Shown: in pieces, positions 1-8,422 of the stretch
How positions within the stretch are numbered: the first letter of the stretch is position 1
How the letters are laid out: every line of letters starts with the position of its first letter
Virus record (IMG/VR): IMGVR_UViG_3300029811_000029
Span: 1-30,198 of that record
From: a virus
Reading direction: 5' to 3' (one strand)
Length of the DNA stretch: 30,198 bases
The notes under the pieces: model-generated
The model's database searches: none
Seen by the model: only the letters and a program-made list of their open reading frames with translations
What the model was told of the DNA's origin: nothing
Program-made: the position numbers and the translations under genes

Positions 1-16
1 ATCCCATCTCTCGACA

Positions 17-82
17 CTATCCTTAAGATAGCAGGATAAGACTGTTGTGATTGGGGAAAGCGTCCTTAAGGCAACTCTCCCC
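17..82 (-). other. Inverted repeats after the capsid gene
   Basis: Two small inverted repeats lie just past the capsid gene stop codon: an imperfect one with GGGGA at 53-57 and TCCCC at 78-82, and CTATC/GATAG at 17-21 and 27-31. Both loops contain a CCTTAA(G) core. Neither has a U-run on the minus strand, so calling a terminator is not justified. They may be mRNA processing or stability elements. Confidence 0.25.
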
Positions 83-94
83 AACCGTTAGTGG

Positions 95-1009
95 TTACGA
101 AGTGGAATTGTGTCCATGAATCCACAAATAATCACGCCACCCATAGCTGTATTCCATATAAGCTGAATATCTTGCTTCATAGGTGTTAAAGGCTGTATCC
201 TGATTTAACTCGAGCTTATTTCTATCAAACCATAAAAGGTTTAATTTCATCAAGCGGGAGTCAACCATGAACCAATCATACGGAGAAGTCAATTCGTCCC
301 ACACGGCTAACTTATATTTACCATAGTGGAAGTTCCTGTTGTTCTCTGCTGTTTCAGGTTCACCCTTAGAAGAGATTATCTGCCATGCGTCCTCTTCCTT
401 ATCCATAGGAACGATAAGCATATCTCCCTTTGCTCCAATTCTCTCACCATTCAAGCCATAGAATTTCTTCATAGCAAGTCTGGTGCTTGAAACAGTAGTT
501 TTGCTTATTGTATCCGTACCAGTATTTGACTGGGTAGATATTCCGTCTACCGTTGAAGTATGAGCCGAGTTGCATAAAGACAAGCTGTCCGGGCCGGAAG
601 TTCCTGAAAAGGCTCCGATAAACAAACTTGCTCCATGTTTCTCTCTTGTTCTTGCAGCTGCAATACCTCTCTGAGACGGAAGGTCGTCAAATATCCCGTA
701 CATATCATTCTGTTTCGCTTTACGGGTAATTCTTATACCTTTTGTCCATGCTTCATGGGTAAATGTAGCCTTGTAGCCCTCAGAGATGTCGTCATAAGTA
801 ATCTGTCCTGAAGTATCAAAGTTCTCAAAATCCCCTAACGCGGAAATTGAGAGCGTGTACTCGTTTTGCCTTGTAGAACCTAACATCCTATAGATACGAG
901 GAACCATGGCTTCTTTTTTAATTGTATCGTCATAGCTGCTAAAGAATGCTTCACGGATTCCCGGTGCCATCAGGTTGCTGAAGTTCTGTGCGTTAATTGG
1001 AACGCCCAT
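95..1009 (-). CDS. Major capsid protein
   Basis: 304 aa, the last head gene visible in the minus-strand morphogenesis operon. It follows portal, scaffold-like and decoration-like genes, where the capsid gene is expected. The length and mixed alpha/beta composition fit an HK97-fold or Mu gpT-like major head protein. The N-terminal stretch describes a protein meeting partner subunits (residues 20-60, FFSSYDDTIKKEAMVPRIYR), and the C-terminus is aromatic-rich (YSYGWRDYLWIHGH), as often seen in capsid proteins of this kind. An ATG start follows a purine-rich site 29 bp after the previous gene. The call rests mainly on gene order plus overall resemblance; a structure prediction would settle the fold. 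Confidence 0.8.
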   Translation of the reverse strand: MGVPINAQNFSNLMAPGIREAFFSSYDDTIKKEAMVPRIYRMLGSTRQNEYTLSISALGDFENFDTSGQITYDDISEGYKATFTHEAWTKGIRITRKAKQNDMYGIFDDLPSQRGIAAARTREKHGASLFIGAFSGTSGPDSLSLCNSAHTSTVDGISTQSNTGTDTISKTTVSSTRLAMKKFYGLNGERIGAKGDMLIVPMDKEEDAWQIISSKGEPETAENNRNFHYGKYKLAVWDELTSPYDWFMVDSRLMKLNLLWFDRNKLELNQDTAFNTYEARYSAYMEYSYGWRDYLWIHGHNSTS

Positions 1010-1037
1010 TTCTATTGCCTTTCGTTAACTATTAAAA

Positions 1038-1784
1038 TTAAAGTCCTGTTGCTGCTGACAGAGTATCAATGAATATGATATGAGAAAAGAACCTCACGCC
1101 ACGTCCATTAAGTCCGTCCGTTTCAAGATGAGAGTTCGCTGTGATGTCCAATACTTTTGTTCCCATTGGCCCTTCAACAAAGTTCTTTAGAACCAGTATT
1201 TTCTGAGAAGTAGTCTCATCAAGAACAGACTTAATCTTAGAAAATGTACTATCTAAAGCAACTCCGCCTTCAGGAAGTCCCTGAGGCCTAATCAGAATGA
1301 AATCTGATGTAGAGTCGGGAGTTGTAGTAAAGGCTGTGTTCACTGTCAATGTAGTCGCATCCGCAGCCTTAACATACCTCAACTGTCCAACACCAGTGCC
1401 GGAGTTAATATAAACCCAAGAACCGTCTAAGTTATCATCACAAGCCGCTACTGTAATCACTGTAGAAGTTGAGGAAGCAACGCTCAAATCGTTCGCCGCC
1501 GCCATATCATAATAGGCTTTGAACACTTTAGGGTTATCTACCATATGCACTTTAGCCTGATACAATAGAGGGGTGCCTAAGTGAGTTGCTACTAATGCAG
1601 TTCTACCCTCTTGAGCAACCGCAAAAATATCCGCAGCCGTATCAGCAACATCGACCAATGCTGTGTAAGTACCTGTTCCTGAAGCATCCTGCCCCCACTT
1701 TAAACCTTGCCCTACAGTAAGCAAACTCGCGTCGTAAATAGGAAGTTCTATGTTACCTTCCTGATAGTCCATTACTCGTTTCAT
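1038..1784 (-). CDS. Probable head decoration/stabilisation protein
   Basis: 248 aa, directly upstream of the capsid gene in transcription order, with a strong AAAGGAG site before ATG. It is rich in small residues, Thr and Val, with many short predicted beta strands (for example residues 95-165) and no membrane segment or enzyme motif. Such beta-rich proteins paired with the capsid gene usually decorate or cement the shell. The first ~60 residues (QEGNIELPIYDASLLTVGQG) look like the start of other structural head proteins. Function is inferred from position and composition only. Confidence 0.5.
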   Translation of the reverse strand: MKRVMDYQEGNIELPIYDASLLTVGQGLKWGQDASGTGTYTALVDVADTAADIFAVAQEGRTALVATHLGTPLLYQAKVHMVDNPKVFKAYYDMAAANDLSVASSTSTVITVAACDDNLDGSWVYINSGTGVGQLRYVKAADATTLTVNTAFTTTPDSTSDFILIRPQGLPEGGVALDSTFSKIKSVLDETTSQKILVLKNFVEGPMGTKVLDITANSHLETDGLNGRGVRFFSHIIFIDTLSAATGL

Positions 1785-1842
1785 TTTAAATCTCCTTTAG
1801 TTTTCAACCATTCGTATCCCCGCTTCGGGAAGATATCCTCTG

Positions 1843-2532
1843 TTAGTAATAATTATAACTACAACAATGAGGACATCCCGCGGAAAAACTGGCGGTTGTC
1901 GGCGCACCACTTCTCATTAAAGCGGCACAATCAAGATAAGCTGTCCCGTCAACATTATCCGCTAACACATACACAGTTAAGGAACTCACTGATACCGGAC
2001 ATTTTACTAAAAGAGTCAGTTCTTGAAATCTTTGCTGAGCCGAATTGTAACTTGAATAATAAGAGGTGGAGTTCACATCAACTCTTAACCTTATTATTCC
2101 GTTCGTAGTGCTTTTCACTCTTACTCCGAAAATCAATGTGTTTGAGTTGAAATCGGAGGGAGTAGAAGCATCTTGGCTCAGGGAAATACTCGAACCGCTT
2201 CTTACTATCTTAGCGCTGCTTACCCCTTCGTCTCTCCAGTCAAAGTAACCTGAAGAGGTTTCTTGAGCGACAGAACCAGATAATGTCCAGCTATCAGGGT
2301 CTCCTGCTGTCCAATCTTCAAAAGAACCATTTATTAGTGCGTTGCCGGATGTTATAGTCTCTCCGGCAAATTGATTTACATTTCTTGCATCTCTATCTAA
2401 ATTACACCTAAACCCGCATTGCCTACACCAAACCTCTCTATTGGCGCTAAAGGGGCCTATATCCCTATGCCTGCCTTTATTCACGGCATTGCTGGGACAA
2501 CTTCCTGTTCTTGCTGTTGATGAAGGGTGCAT
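1843..2532 (-). CDS. Structural protein with split zinc ribbon and CBM-like domain
   Basis: 229 aa. Its ATG overlaps the stop of the scaffold-like gene (TAATG), so the two are translationally coupled. Residues 36-43 carry C-x2-C-x3-C and the last ten residues carry CPHCC, so the two halves of a cysteine cluster sit at opposite ends. Between them, from about residue 65, NALINGSFEDWTAGDPDSW and the beta-rich run after it resemble the N-terminal strand of carbohydrate-binding jelly rolls (CBM4/9/22-like). Position between scaffold and capsid genes suggests a surface-exposed head protein, perhaps binding glycans. The domain assignment is by eye and needs a profile search. Confidence 0.5.
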   Translation of the reverse strand: MHPSSTARTGSCPSNAVNKGRHRDIGPFSANREVWCRQCGFRCNLDRDARNVNQFAGETITSGNALINGSFEDWTAGDPDSWTLSGSVAQETSSGYFDWRDEGVSSAKIVRSGSSISLSQDASTPSDFNSNTLIFGVRVKSTTNGIIRLRVDVNSTSYYSSYNSAQQRFQELTLLVKCPVSVSSLTVYVLADNVDGTAYLDCAALMRSGAPTTASFSAGCPHCCSYNYY

Positions 2533-3428
2533 TAGTCTCCTGTTCTGCTATTTCTTTTTAAAAAGTGGGCTCTATCTTTAAACATTCCCGGGTGGTTCTT
2601 AGCGTAATACTGATAAGTTCCCTCTTGTTCTTTGCTTAACCTTGCTCCACCGGCGCCTGTTCCTGCTCCTGCCCCGGGAAGTCCTTGATTATCCTCTTTA
2701 TTGATAAACTCATCAACGCCCTGATTACTCCAGTTTTTCCTATCGTTGTCATATCTTGCGCCCTTAACTCTTAATAAGGCATCTGCCCACACTTGTTTAT
2801 TGGCTTTTTGGGCTACGGGGATTTGAGCCATAACTTTCCTTATATCATCCTCAAAACCTTTCGCTTCCGGACTTGCTAATATCTCTCTTTCTGCTACATC
2901 TGAAGCTGACTGATATTGGTCTCTCTGTTGCGATAGAGCATTAAATACAAACCCCATTCTTTGACTAATAGGCATTTGAGATAACTGATAATCTACTTGA
3001 TTAGTTATCGGCTGTCCAGTATAAGGGTCATATACAGGGTCTCCATAAGCATCATTGAATTGTGCCTGTGGCTGACCTTGTGGCTGACCCTGTGGATATG
3101 CAGGCTGTCCCTGCGCTTGTCCTTGGTCTACTTGCCCGACTTGCGCATTTGCCGGAGAGATAGACCCAGTTTCATCCATAATATATCCCGCCGCTTCAAG
3201 CTGCTTCTTAGCTGTATCAATTGCATTCTGTGCTCTGTGCATTCCTGCTTCTGAATCCTCATACGACTTTACTACCGCGGCATCATCCTTAAAGCCTTTC
3301 TTCTGCTTAAATGAATCATAAACATTTACATCCGTTTGCTGTACTGGCTGTTTTTGCTGTCCCGCTTGATTTGGGGCCGCAACTCCGCCCTGGTCTTCAG
3401 GGTTAGGATTTAGGTTACCTTTTTCCAT
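2532..3428 (-). CDS. Scaffolding-like head assembly protein
   Basis: 298 aa, acidic and hydrophilic, between portal and capsid genes. Residues ~100-125 are a Q/G/P repeat (GQPQGQPQ type). The region around residues 65-85 and the C-terminal half are helical with charged residues, and the C-terminus (residues 270-298) is basic. Low-complexity linkers plus helices next to the portal gene are typical of phage scaffolding proteins, which template the procapsid and then leave. No protease domain is visible, so scaffold removal would need another factor. SD TTAGGAGG-like sequence precedes ATG. Confidence 0.55.
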   Translation of the reverse strand: MEKGNLNPNPEDQGGVAAPNQAGQQKQPVQQTDVNVYDSFKQKKGFKDDAAVVKSYEDSEAGMHRAQNAIDTAKKQLEAAGYIMDETGSISPANAQVGQVDQGQAQGQPAYPQGQPQGQPQAQFNDAYGDPVYDPYTGQPITNQVDYQLSQMPISQRMGFVFNALSQQRDQYQSASDVAEREILASPEAKGFEDDIRKVMAQIPVAQKANKQVWADALLRVKGARYDNDRKNWSNQGVDEFINKEDNQGLPGAGAGTGAGGARLSKEQEGTYQYYAKNHPGMFKDRAHFLKRNSRTGD

Positions 3429-3468
3429 CTTTCCTCCTTATTTTGTCAGGCCTTTCGGTTACTGACGG

Positions 3469-5424
3469 TTATACTGGTTGGCCTCCCTGGCCGCCCATTT
3501 GACTGATTATGTTCTGGATAGCTTCTTGTGGTAATCCTCCGCCTTGCCCTGGCATTCCCTGTTGCCCTGGCATACCTTGCTGTGGTGCTTGAGGTTGAGG
3601 CATTAAAGGATTAATAGGGTCAATTTTGACGATATCCTCTACCTCTTCAAAACCCAAATACAACGCTATCCTCTTCGCTATCCCTTGATAATTTGTAATT
3701 GCCTGCATAGCCGGTATCTTTCCGGTTACTTCGGCATATTTCATCAGTTTATCTATGTTTTGAGCCTTATCAACTGACTCTGAAAGCCCTGTACAATGAA
3801 AATTAACTTGCCCCATTATTTCTTTAGGAGTTAGCTGATAGATTTTACCTAAATTCAATTGTCTCTTCTGGTCTTCTGAAGCTATAAGTTTTATGCTCTC
3901 TGCTTGGCTCATAAACTGACGTGTTGCTAAAAATGCCCTATTTGCTATCACTCTTATACCCATAAACTCCATCATTGTAAGGTCAGGCTTTAACCTTTGA
4001 ACTGATTGACCAAACGCTAACTGGGTCGCTCCTAATGTATTAGGCATCCCCCTCTTATCCTCTGTTGGCAGAAGAGATGAAGTGGCTCCAGTTATCTCTC
4101 TATGGTCATTTACAGCGTTTATTTCTTCTTTATAATCATCAGGGGTTGAAGGGATTACTATATCCGGCTTTACCGCGTTATTTATGTCAGAGCAAGGTTT
4201 ATACATCCCGGGAATATTCGCCATCAACTGTTTTTTCTTTATCTTCTTATCCGCAGCATTATACCAGCCTCCGCCTTTGATATTCTTCTTTCGCTCATCT
4301 ATACGAGTGTTTACCGTATTATTGACTCTATCCTCGGAAGCCTCTCCTATCTTTGCTACCCCTATCCCGTAATAAGACTCTTTCTCATCCTCTGTCCAAA
4401 TGATATGTATTAAGGGTGACTTCTTATGCCAGTTAGGATTTTCTATATCCTGAAGAAGGAATTTACGATTAACTATTGTAATCCAGCGGGCGGTATCATC
4501 CTCATATTTCCCCCAGTAATGCAGTAATTCTATTTCAGGGTTCTTCTTATCTATAAATCCGCTTTCTTTCTGTAACCTTGCATAGCTATCTTGGTCTATT
4601 TTGGTCTTATCAACCCTTATCTTATCCATATTAGAGAACTTATCAATCCCGTATCTTTGAAGCTCTAATTGCCTTTTAACTAATGCGTCATAGGTAATAA
4701 ACTCCTGTTTCATTACAGGATAGTCATCTTCATCACTCTTTTTGTTGGGATGTATTCTCCAAGCGAAGATGTTCGATTTTCTTACACGATACCTATCTTC
4801 TACTACTTTATTGGATGATTTCTCTCTAAAGACTTTCTTCTTGCCGATTTCCTGCGACATTACATTTCCGTCTTCATCCAGTAAGGGTTGTTTAGACTCA
4901 TCAACCATAGCACGATAGTCGGGGATTTCCATTTCTTGCCTATCATAAACCTTTTCTACCCGCTGATACCAGTCGTCCTCTAATACTCCTGTACCATATA
5001 TAGCAGCTGATCGTATAGAAGATAAAAACTCTTTGCTGAATTTACCTATCTTAAACCAGTGAGATACTATCGAGGTTGAAAGAATACCTTGAAGCTCATC
5101 TGTTACCTCTGTAGCATCTGTAGCTATAGGAGCGGATATAGGGAATAAAGCGGAATGGAAGCGAGCTACTAATACTTTCTCTGCCTGCCAAGTTAATCTC
5201 TTATGGAATTGAGCCTGCCATTCTTCATCTCTTTGCGGAGGTTTACCTGTCCATCTGTCATAATAGCTATCAAACTCACTAAACTTATCTGACCAGTGAT
5301 TATCCCATTCTTCCCAGTTCTCTTTACAAAACTGGACTACAGGGTCTAATTTGACATTATCCTGCTGGTCTACAGTAGATGATGTTTTATAATGGCTAAC
5401 TTTATTTGCTGTATTTTCTGCCAT
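3469..5424 (-). CDS. Portal protein (head-tail connector)
   Basis: 651 aa, the largest product here. The N-terminal ~90 residues hold a Trp/Asp-rich stretch (ENWEEWDNHWSDKF) followed by QFHKRLTWQAEKVLVARFHSA, the type of N-terminus seen in large portal proteins of short-tailed phages. The middle contains the charged wing/stem region. The C-terminus from ~620 is a flexible Q/G/P/M tail (QAPQQGMPGQQGMPGQ type). Portals form the dodecameric ring through which DNA enters and leaves the capsid. Order TerL - small genes - portal - scaffold - capsid supports the call. Confidence 0.8.
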   Translation of the reverse strand: MAENTANKVSHYKTSSTVDQQDNVKLDPVVQFCKENWEEWDNHWSDKFSEFDSYYDRWTGKPPQRDEEWQAQFHKRLTWQAEKVLVARFHSALFPISAPIATDATEVTDELQGILSTSIVSHWFKIGKFSKEFLSSIRSAAIYGTGVLEDDWYQRVEKVYDRQEMEIPDYRAMVDESKQPLLDEDGNVMSQEIGKKKVFREKSSNKVVEDRYRVRKSNIFAWRIHPNKKSDEDDYPVMKQEFITYDALVKRQLELQRYGIDKFSNMDKIRVDKTKIDQDSYARLQKESGFIDKKNPEIELLHYWGKYEDDTARWITIVNRKFLLQDIENPNWHKKSPLIHIIWTEDEKESYYGIGVAKIGEASEDRVNNTVNTRIDERKKNIKGGGWYNAADKKIKKKQLMANIPGMYKPCSDINNAVKPDIVIPSTPDDYKEEINAVNDHREITGATSSLLPTEDKRGMPNTLGATQLAFGQSVQRLKPDLTMMEFMGIRVIANRAFLATRQFMSQAESIKLIASEDQKRQLNLGKIYQLTPKEIMGQVNFHCTGLSESVDKAQNIDKLMKYAEVTGKIPAMQAITNYQGIAKRIALYLGFEEVEDIVKIDPINPLMPQPQAPQQGMPGQQGMPGQGGGLPQEAIQNIISQMGGQGGQPV

Positions 5425-5432
5425 AGATTACC

Positions 5433-5705
5433 TCAATCTTTATAATGAGATGCTTTCTTTGGGTTTATGTTAATGCTTAAAACGTCAAATGATACGTTAT
5501 CGGTCTTTTTGTTTTCGCTTATTCTTTTCTCAACTGATTTTACTTTCAGTTTTACTAAAGCAAGTATTTCCTTGCCGACTTCCTTCTCGTCAAGCCCTAA
5601 ATCTTTATCAAGATAAAAAGAAGGATAATAAATCTCTTTTTTTGCTGACACAACTGGTTGCTCTCCCTCGCTTTTTCTGCCTAAATCAATAAATTCTTTT
5701 GCCAT
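5433..5705 (-). CDS. Small beta-rich capsid-associated protein (putative)
   Basis: 90 aa, 8 bp upstream of the portal gene in transcription order. It contains EIYYPSFYLDKDLG (residues ~24-37), then VGKEILALVKLKVKSVEKR and a beta-rich C-terminus ending SFDVLSININ. Small proteins with an aromatic-P-S-(F/L)-Y motif near the portal gene recur in phage head operons and may staple the capsid; I recognise the pattern but not a named family with certainty. It has no catalytic motif or membrane segment. SD AAAGGAG lies 5 bases before ATG. Confidence 0.5.
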   Translation of the reverse strand: MAKEFIDLGRKSEGEQPVVSAKKEIYYPSFYLDKDLGLDEKEVGKEILALVKLKVKSVEKRISENKKTDNVSFDVLSININPKKASHYKD

Positions 5706-5714
5706 AACACTCCT

Positions 5715-5882
5715 TTAATCAATTCTGTAATGGATACTACGTTTCTTCTTTTTAATTTTATCTCCTGCCTTACGAGCTACATCAAGAGCTATCGCAAGTT
5801 TCTGCTTCTTTGCCATCCCCGGCTTTTCTTTCTTTAAAAACTTAATTGTCTTTCCTACTTTGCGGCTTTTTGGTATCGGCAT
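5715..5882 (-). CDS. Small basic protein, DUF6496-like
   Basis: 55 aa, very lysine-rich, starting ATG-CCG-ATA with GGAGG 7 bases upstream. The core PGMAKKQKLAIALDVARKAG resembles the K-Q-A-I-A-I-A-x-x-x-A-x-K-A-G pattern of small basic phage proteins encoded beside portal genes. The charge suggests nucleic-acid contact, but the function is not known. It fills the space between the lysozyme-fold gene and the 90-aa gene. Confidence 0.6.
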   Translation of the reverse strand: MPIPKSRKVGKTIKFLKKEKPGMAKKQKLAIALDVARKAGDKIKKKKRSIHYRID

Positions 5883-5884
5883 TG

Positions 5885-6370
5885 TCAATCCTCCTTATAG
5901 TGAGAATTCTTTTTATTCAACCCTTTAAAAAACTTCTTTCTATAATTCTTTTCAGGCTTCTTCCCTCTCCAGCGAGTAAGAAACTTATCCATATCTACAT
6001 TTCCTTTCTCATCCATTGACTCTTTTAGCTTTAGCTGTATTAACTCATTGGCAAGTTTCTTATAATTATCTCCATAGGCTTCAACATCAAAACCGCCTGT
6101 TTCTCCATAGCCATACATTTCTTTCCCAGGAATCATATCGTCCGCGCCGTACTTAATCATCTGCTGTTGCATAGGTAACATTATTTCTTGGGTAAACTGG
6201 ACACTTTCAGGAGATAACAGATTGCGGTCTATAACATCGTTGAGTAATCCGCGGGTAATCTGTACTGGCCCGAAAGCACTACTCCCACCTTCAGGAATAA
6301 CCCTTGTCCTTATATAAGGGTTCTCCTCTCCTCCTGTTTCCGCTAATGATAAACCTTTATATATATTCAT
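5885..6370 (-). CDS. Lysozyme-fold (transglycosylase-like) virion protein
   Basis: 161 aa. Residues 8-12 (LAETG) place a candidate catalytic Glu at E11, and residues 31-39 (SAFGPVQIT) match the G-x-x-Q-I motif of the SLT/lysozyme superfamily. The C-terminus is a Lys/Arg tail (FLTRWRGKKPEKNYRKKFFKG). No signal peptide is present. Location among head genes, rather than beside the holin-like gene, suggests a virion-carried muralytic enzyme that opens peptidoglycan during DNA entry. The second lysozyme-like gene (18278-18760) shares the same motif pair but is membrane-anchored. Confidence 0.6.
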   Translation of the reverse strand: MNIYKGLSLAETGGEENPYIRTRVIPEGGSSAFGPVQITRGLLNDVIDRNLLSPESVQFTQEIMLPMQQQMIKYGADDMIPGKEMYGYGETGGFDVEAYGDNYKKLANELIQLKLKESMDEKGNVDMDKFLTRWRGKKPEKNYRKKFFKGLNKKNSHYKED

Positions 6371-6386
6371 ATCTCTTAAATAGAAA

Positions 6387-6423
6387 AAGGCAGCACTAAT
6401 GCTATATGCACTAATACTGCCTT
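6387..6423 (-). terminator. Intrinsic terminator between head genes
   Basis: A 16-bp hairpin including G-T pairs: on the minus strand AAGGCAGTATTAGTGC pairs with GCATTAGTGCTGCCTT around a 5-nt ATATA loop, followed by TTTCTATTT. It lies between the GroES-like gene (end 6445) and the lysozyme-fold gene (start 6370), so it could reduce transcription of the downstream structural genes or protect the upstream mRNA end. Confidence 0.65.
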
Positions 6424-6444
6424 CTAATGTTTAGGTTAGGCTAT

Positions 6445-6744
6445 TTAGTTTAAATCAGATGTATCTACCTTCTCCACCGCTATTACATCACTCATCCGGG
6501 CAATTAAGAACTCTCCGGACGGTACCGGTATTCTTAGTATCTTACCTACAAGACAAACTTTATCGCCAATGTTTATATCTGGCATATGATATGTCTTGTC
6601 ATCCATAAGAACACCTTTACCCATATCTTTAATTATGAATGTATCACTCTGATTAGGCTGCTGATTGTCGGGAGTTACTATCTTAGACGATACATCCTGA
6701 TACTGTTCTATTATCATCATATCATTGATTGGTCGGAAAGCCAT
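6445..6744 (-). CDS. GroES-like co-chaperonin
   Basis: 99 aa, the usual GroES length. The start FRPINDMMIIEQ matches the N-terminal strand of Cpn10 proteins (xRPLxDRVxVx); then comes a loop region, then GKGVLMDDK, INIGDKVCLVGK (the xxxGDxVxxxxy element) and a C-terminal strand ending EFLIARMSDVIAV, matching the family's final E-x-L-I-x-x-x-D-I-x-A-V. The mobile-loop region (residues ~18-36, VSSKIVTPDNQQPNQSDTF) would contact GroEL. Like T4 gp31, such phage proteins adapt the host chaperonin to fold the capsid protein. Its place in the head operon supports this. Its start overlaps the stop of the next upstream gene. Confidence 0.75.
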   Translation of the reverse strand: MAFRPINDMMIIEQYQDVSSKIVTPDNQQPNQSDTFIIKDMGKGVLMDDKTYHMPDINIGDKVCLVGKILRIPVPSGEFLIARMSDVIAVEKVDTSDLN

Positions 6745-7004
6745 TATTCATCTCCTTTTGCTTCTTTTATTATTTTCGCCAATTCTATGATTTCCCTTCT
6801 TACCTCATCAACTACTCCTGCCCTGTTAATAGTGTCTACTATATCATCAAACATTCCCGAATGAGCTTTTGGGAAAACTAATTCAATATTTCCAGAATAC
6901 CCTTGCGTCTCTGCCCTTTGCATCTTTAGCCTTAATTGTGCCAAAACAGTCATAGACAAAGAGTCCTCACATTCTATTTTTACTTTTCCGACAGGTTCAG
7001 ACAT
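6744..7004 (-). CDS. Hypothetical protein, head operon
   Basis: 86 aa from the ATG preceded by GGAGGCGACA; the frame is open further upstream but that ATG has no ribosome site. The sequence starts MSEPVGKVKIECEDS, looks like a beta strand followed by helices (MTVLAQLRLKMQRAE), and ends in a charged helix (EIIELAKIIKEAKGDE). No recognisable domain. It overlaps the GroES-like gene by one base. Confidence 0.6.
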   Translation of the reverse strand: MSEPVGKVKIECEDSLSMTVLAQLRLKMQRAETQGYSGNIELVFPKAHSGMFDDIVDTINRAGVVDEVRREIIELAKIIKEAKGDE

Positions 7005-7083
7005 TGTCGCCTCCTTCGTTGCCGGTAGCGGTACCTTGAGAGGGTTCTTGTAATGTAGTAGTTTCCACTCCGGGGTTTTCCAC
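6997..7083 (-). CDS. Possible 28-aa acidic protein
   Basis: A GTG-started reading frame lying between two genes and overlapping the ATG of the 6744-7004 gene by 8 bases. The translation (VENPGVETTTLQEPSQ...) is Thr/Gly/Glu-rich, like small linker-type phage proteins. An AAGGAG motif abuts the GTG, which is too close to be ideal. Low support; the alternative is an 83-bp spacer. Confidence 0.25.
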   Translation of the reverse strand: MENPGVETTTLQEPSQGTATGNEGGDNV

Positions 7084-7086
7084 TCC

Positions 7087-7272
7087 TTAGGCGTTATCTT
7101 CCACACTCTTAGCCGCTATCACAATCGACTGCCTTATAAGCACTAAATCGGTAACAGAGAAGTTTACAATATCTACTCTCTCAAAGGGGCTGTTAGCTAA
7201 TCTTTTCTCCATATCAATAAGGCTCTCTATTGACAATGGTTTTTCTTTTAAATCTAAAATTTCCTTCGGCAT
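7087..7272 (-). CDS. Hypothetical small helical protein
   Basis: 61 aa with ATG preceded by AGGAGTATAAT. It has a charged N-terminus (MPKEILDLKEKPLSIESLIDMEKRL) and a hydrophobic C-terminal helix. No family recognised. It belongs to the row of small genes between terminase and portal. Confidence 0.55.
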   Translation of the reverse strand: MPKEILDLKEKPLSIESLIDMEKRLANSPFERVDIVNFSVTDLVLIRQSIVIAAKSVEDNA

Positions 7273-7298
7273 ATTATACTCCTGTTTTTATTATACTA

Positions 7299-7655
7299 CT
7301 AATTTAACCATTTTGCAACTTCTATCCTTAATTCATCTAAGGGCTCTTCAAATGTAGCACCTTCTATATGCCCTACTTTTTGATTTATGCGGTAAAATGT
7401 TCTCTTGTTAAATGAGGGGGGTTCATTAAGCTTGAGGGTGTAGTCGTCCCCGGTGGTTGTTGCTGTTGACCCTGTGTAAAACCCCGACTGAGTTTGCAGT
7501 TGACCCAGCTCATCCATTTGAATGGGTTGCCACTGCGGTAGCGGCGGTAGCGGCGGAATTGGGTGTTGATTCAACATACCCCTCTGAGCTCGTTGTAGCT
7601 CCAGTTGTGCCTTTTGCGCTTTCCCTAAACCTCCATACAACACGTCTAGTCCCAT
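7299..7655 (-). CDS. Hypothetical protein with proline-rich segment
   Basis: 118 aa. The N-terminal helix is Gln/Ala-rich (KAQKAQLELQRAQRG), followed by a proline-rich run (PIPPLPPLPQWQP, residues ~33-45) and a beta-type C-terminus. Its ATG overlaps the stop of the coiled-coil gene upstream (end 7655). No catalytic motif. A structural adaptor is possible, but this is only a guess from position. Confidence 0.5.
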   Translation of the reverse strand: MGLDVLYGGLGKAQKAQLELQRAQRGMLNQHPIPPLPPLPQWQPIQMDELGQLQTQSGFYTGSTATTTGDDYTLKLNEPPSFNKRTFYRINQKVGHIEGATFEEPLDELRIEVAKWLN

Positions 7656-8056
7656 TATAGTTTCTTTGTTAATGCTAATGTAACGTCCGGCATTTTACCC
7701 ATAATCCCTTTGTAGATTTCTTTCAAGTTACCCAGTTCAGAGTTAAACCTTGTTTCCATTTTGCCATGCAACTCTCTATGAAGAGTGATTAAGCCTGCTG
7801 TCTGCTCTTCTTTAAACTTAGTTAGCTTCTCGGCATACTCTTTCTCAAGCTCAAGTTTCCTTTTGGATATTTCTTGGTCTTTCTTCTCGTTGGTGATTTT
7901 CTGTAGGTGAGTGATTTCTTCTTGCTCAAGCCTTTTCCTGAGTTTAAGAGTTTCTAATTCTTCGGTTATCTTTTGCTTTGCTGTGCGAAGAGTTTTTATC
8001 TCTTGCCTTACTTCTTCAACTTCATCCGCTCTGACTTTACTTTTTAGTCCGAACAT
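7655..8056 (-). CDS. Coiled-coil protein, terminase-portal interval
   Basis: 133 aa from ATG at 8056, chosen because AAAGGAGTAAT stands directly before it; a start 36 bases upstream in frame would overlap the preceding gene and lacks a site. Residues ~10-85 are a long highly charged coiled coil with K/E heptads (VEEVRQEIKTLRTAKQKITEE and onwards), and the C-terminus is LTLALTKKL-like. No named family recognised. Confidence 0.6.
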   Translation of the reverse strand: MFGLKSKVRADEVEEVRQEIKTLRTAKQKITEELETLKLRKRLEQEEITHLQKITNEKKDQEISKRKLELEKEYAEKLTKFKEEQTAGLITLHRELHGKMETRFNSELGNLKEIYKGIMGKMPDVTLALTKKL

Positions 8057-8069
8057 ATTACTCCTTTCG

Positions 8070-8270
8070 TTAAGGTTGTTGTTTATTCCCATCTATTTTA
8101 ACCGCACGTTTATGCGATTTAAAGTCTAAATTTTCTGGTAACCCATTGCAGAAGTTTATAATCAAGCTACCATGAAACTTAGTCTCTCTTAAATCTTTAA
8201 GCTCTGGGCAATGTTTAAAGCGTGCGGTGAAGTCAGTTATCCAATCCATCATGTCGTCTCTCTTGTCCAT
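8070..8270 (-). CDS. Hypothetical small protein
   Basis: 66 aa, starting MDKRDDMMDW; a second ATG six codons in is also possible. It carries two cysteines and a basic tail (FKSHKRAVKIDGNKQQP). No domain recognised. It lies between two very small reading frames and the coiled-coil gene. Confidence 0.45.
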   Translation of the reverse strand: MDKRDDMMDWITDFTARFKHCPELKDLRETKFHGSLIINFCNGLPENLDFKSHKRAVKIDGNKQQP

Positions 8271-8317
8271 ATCGTTTTAAGCTCTTCGCAAAAATTACTA
8301 ACATTCCCCAAAATCAT
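8249..8317 (-). CDS. Possible 22-aa peptide
   Basis: A short frame (MILGNVSNFCEELKTIW...) with AAGGGGATGG before ATG, overlapping the start of the 66-aa gene out of frame. Too short for composition to help; it is listed only because of its ribosome site and overlap pattern. Confidence 0.2.
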   Translation of the reverse strand: MILGNVSNFCEELKTIWTRETT

Positions 8318-8335
8318 TCCATCCCCTTGTATAAT

Positions 8336-8422
8336 TCATGCCTCGCTATTCTTAGGATTTACAAGGAAAAAACCTTTTGCGTCCCCTCTTTTAATTTTCG
8401 CCCAAGCTTCAACTTCTGTCAT
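8336..8422 (-). CDS. Possible 28-aa protein after terminase
   Basis: ATG overlaps the TGA of the terminase large subunit gene (ATGA), a coupling pattern used throughout this genome. The product MTEVEAWAKIKRGDAKGFFL... is charged and ends NSEA. No family recognised. Confidence 0.4.
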   Translation of the reverse strand: MTEVEAWAKIKRGDAKGFFLVNPKNSEA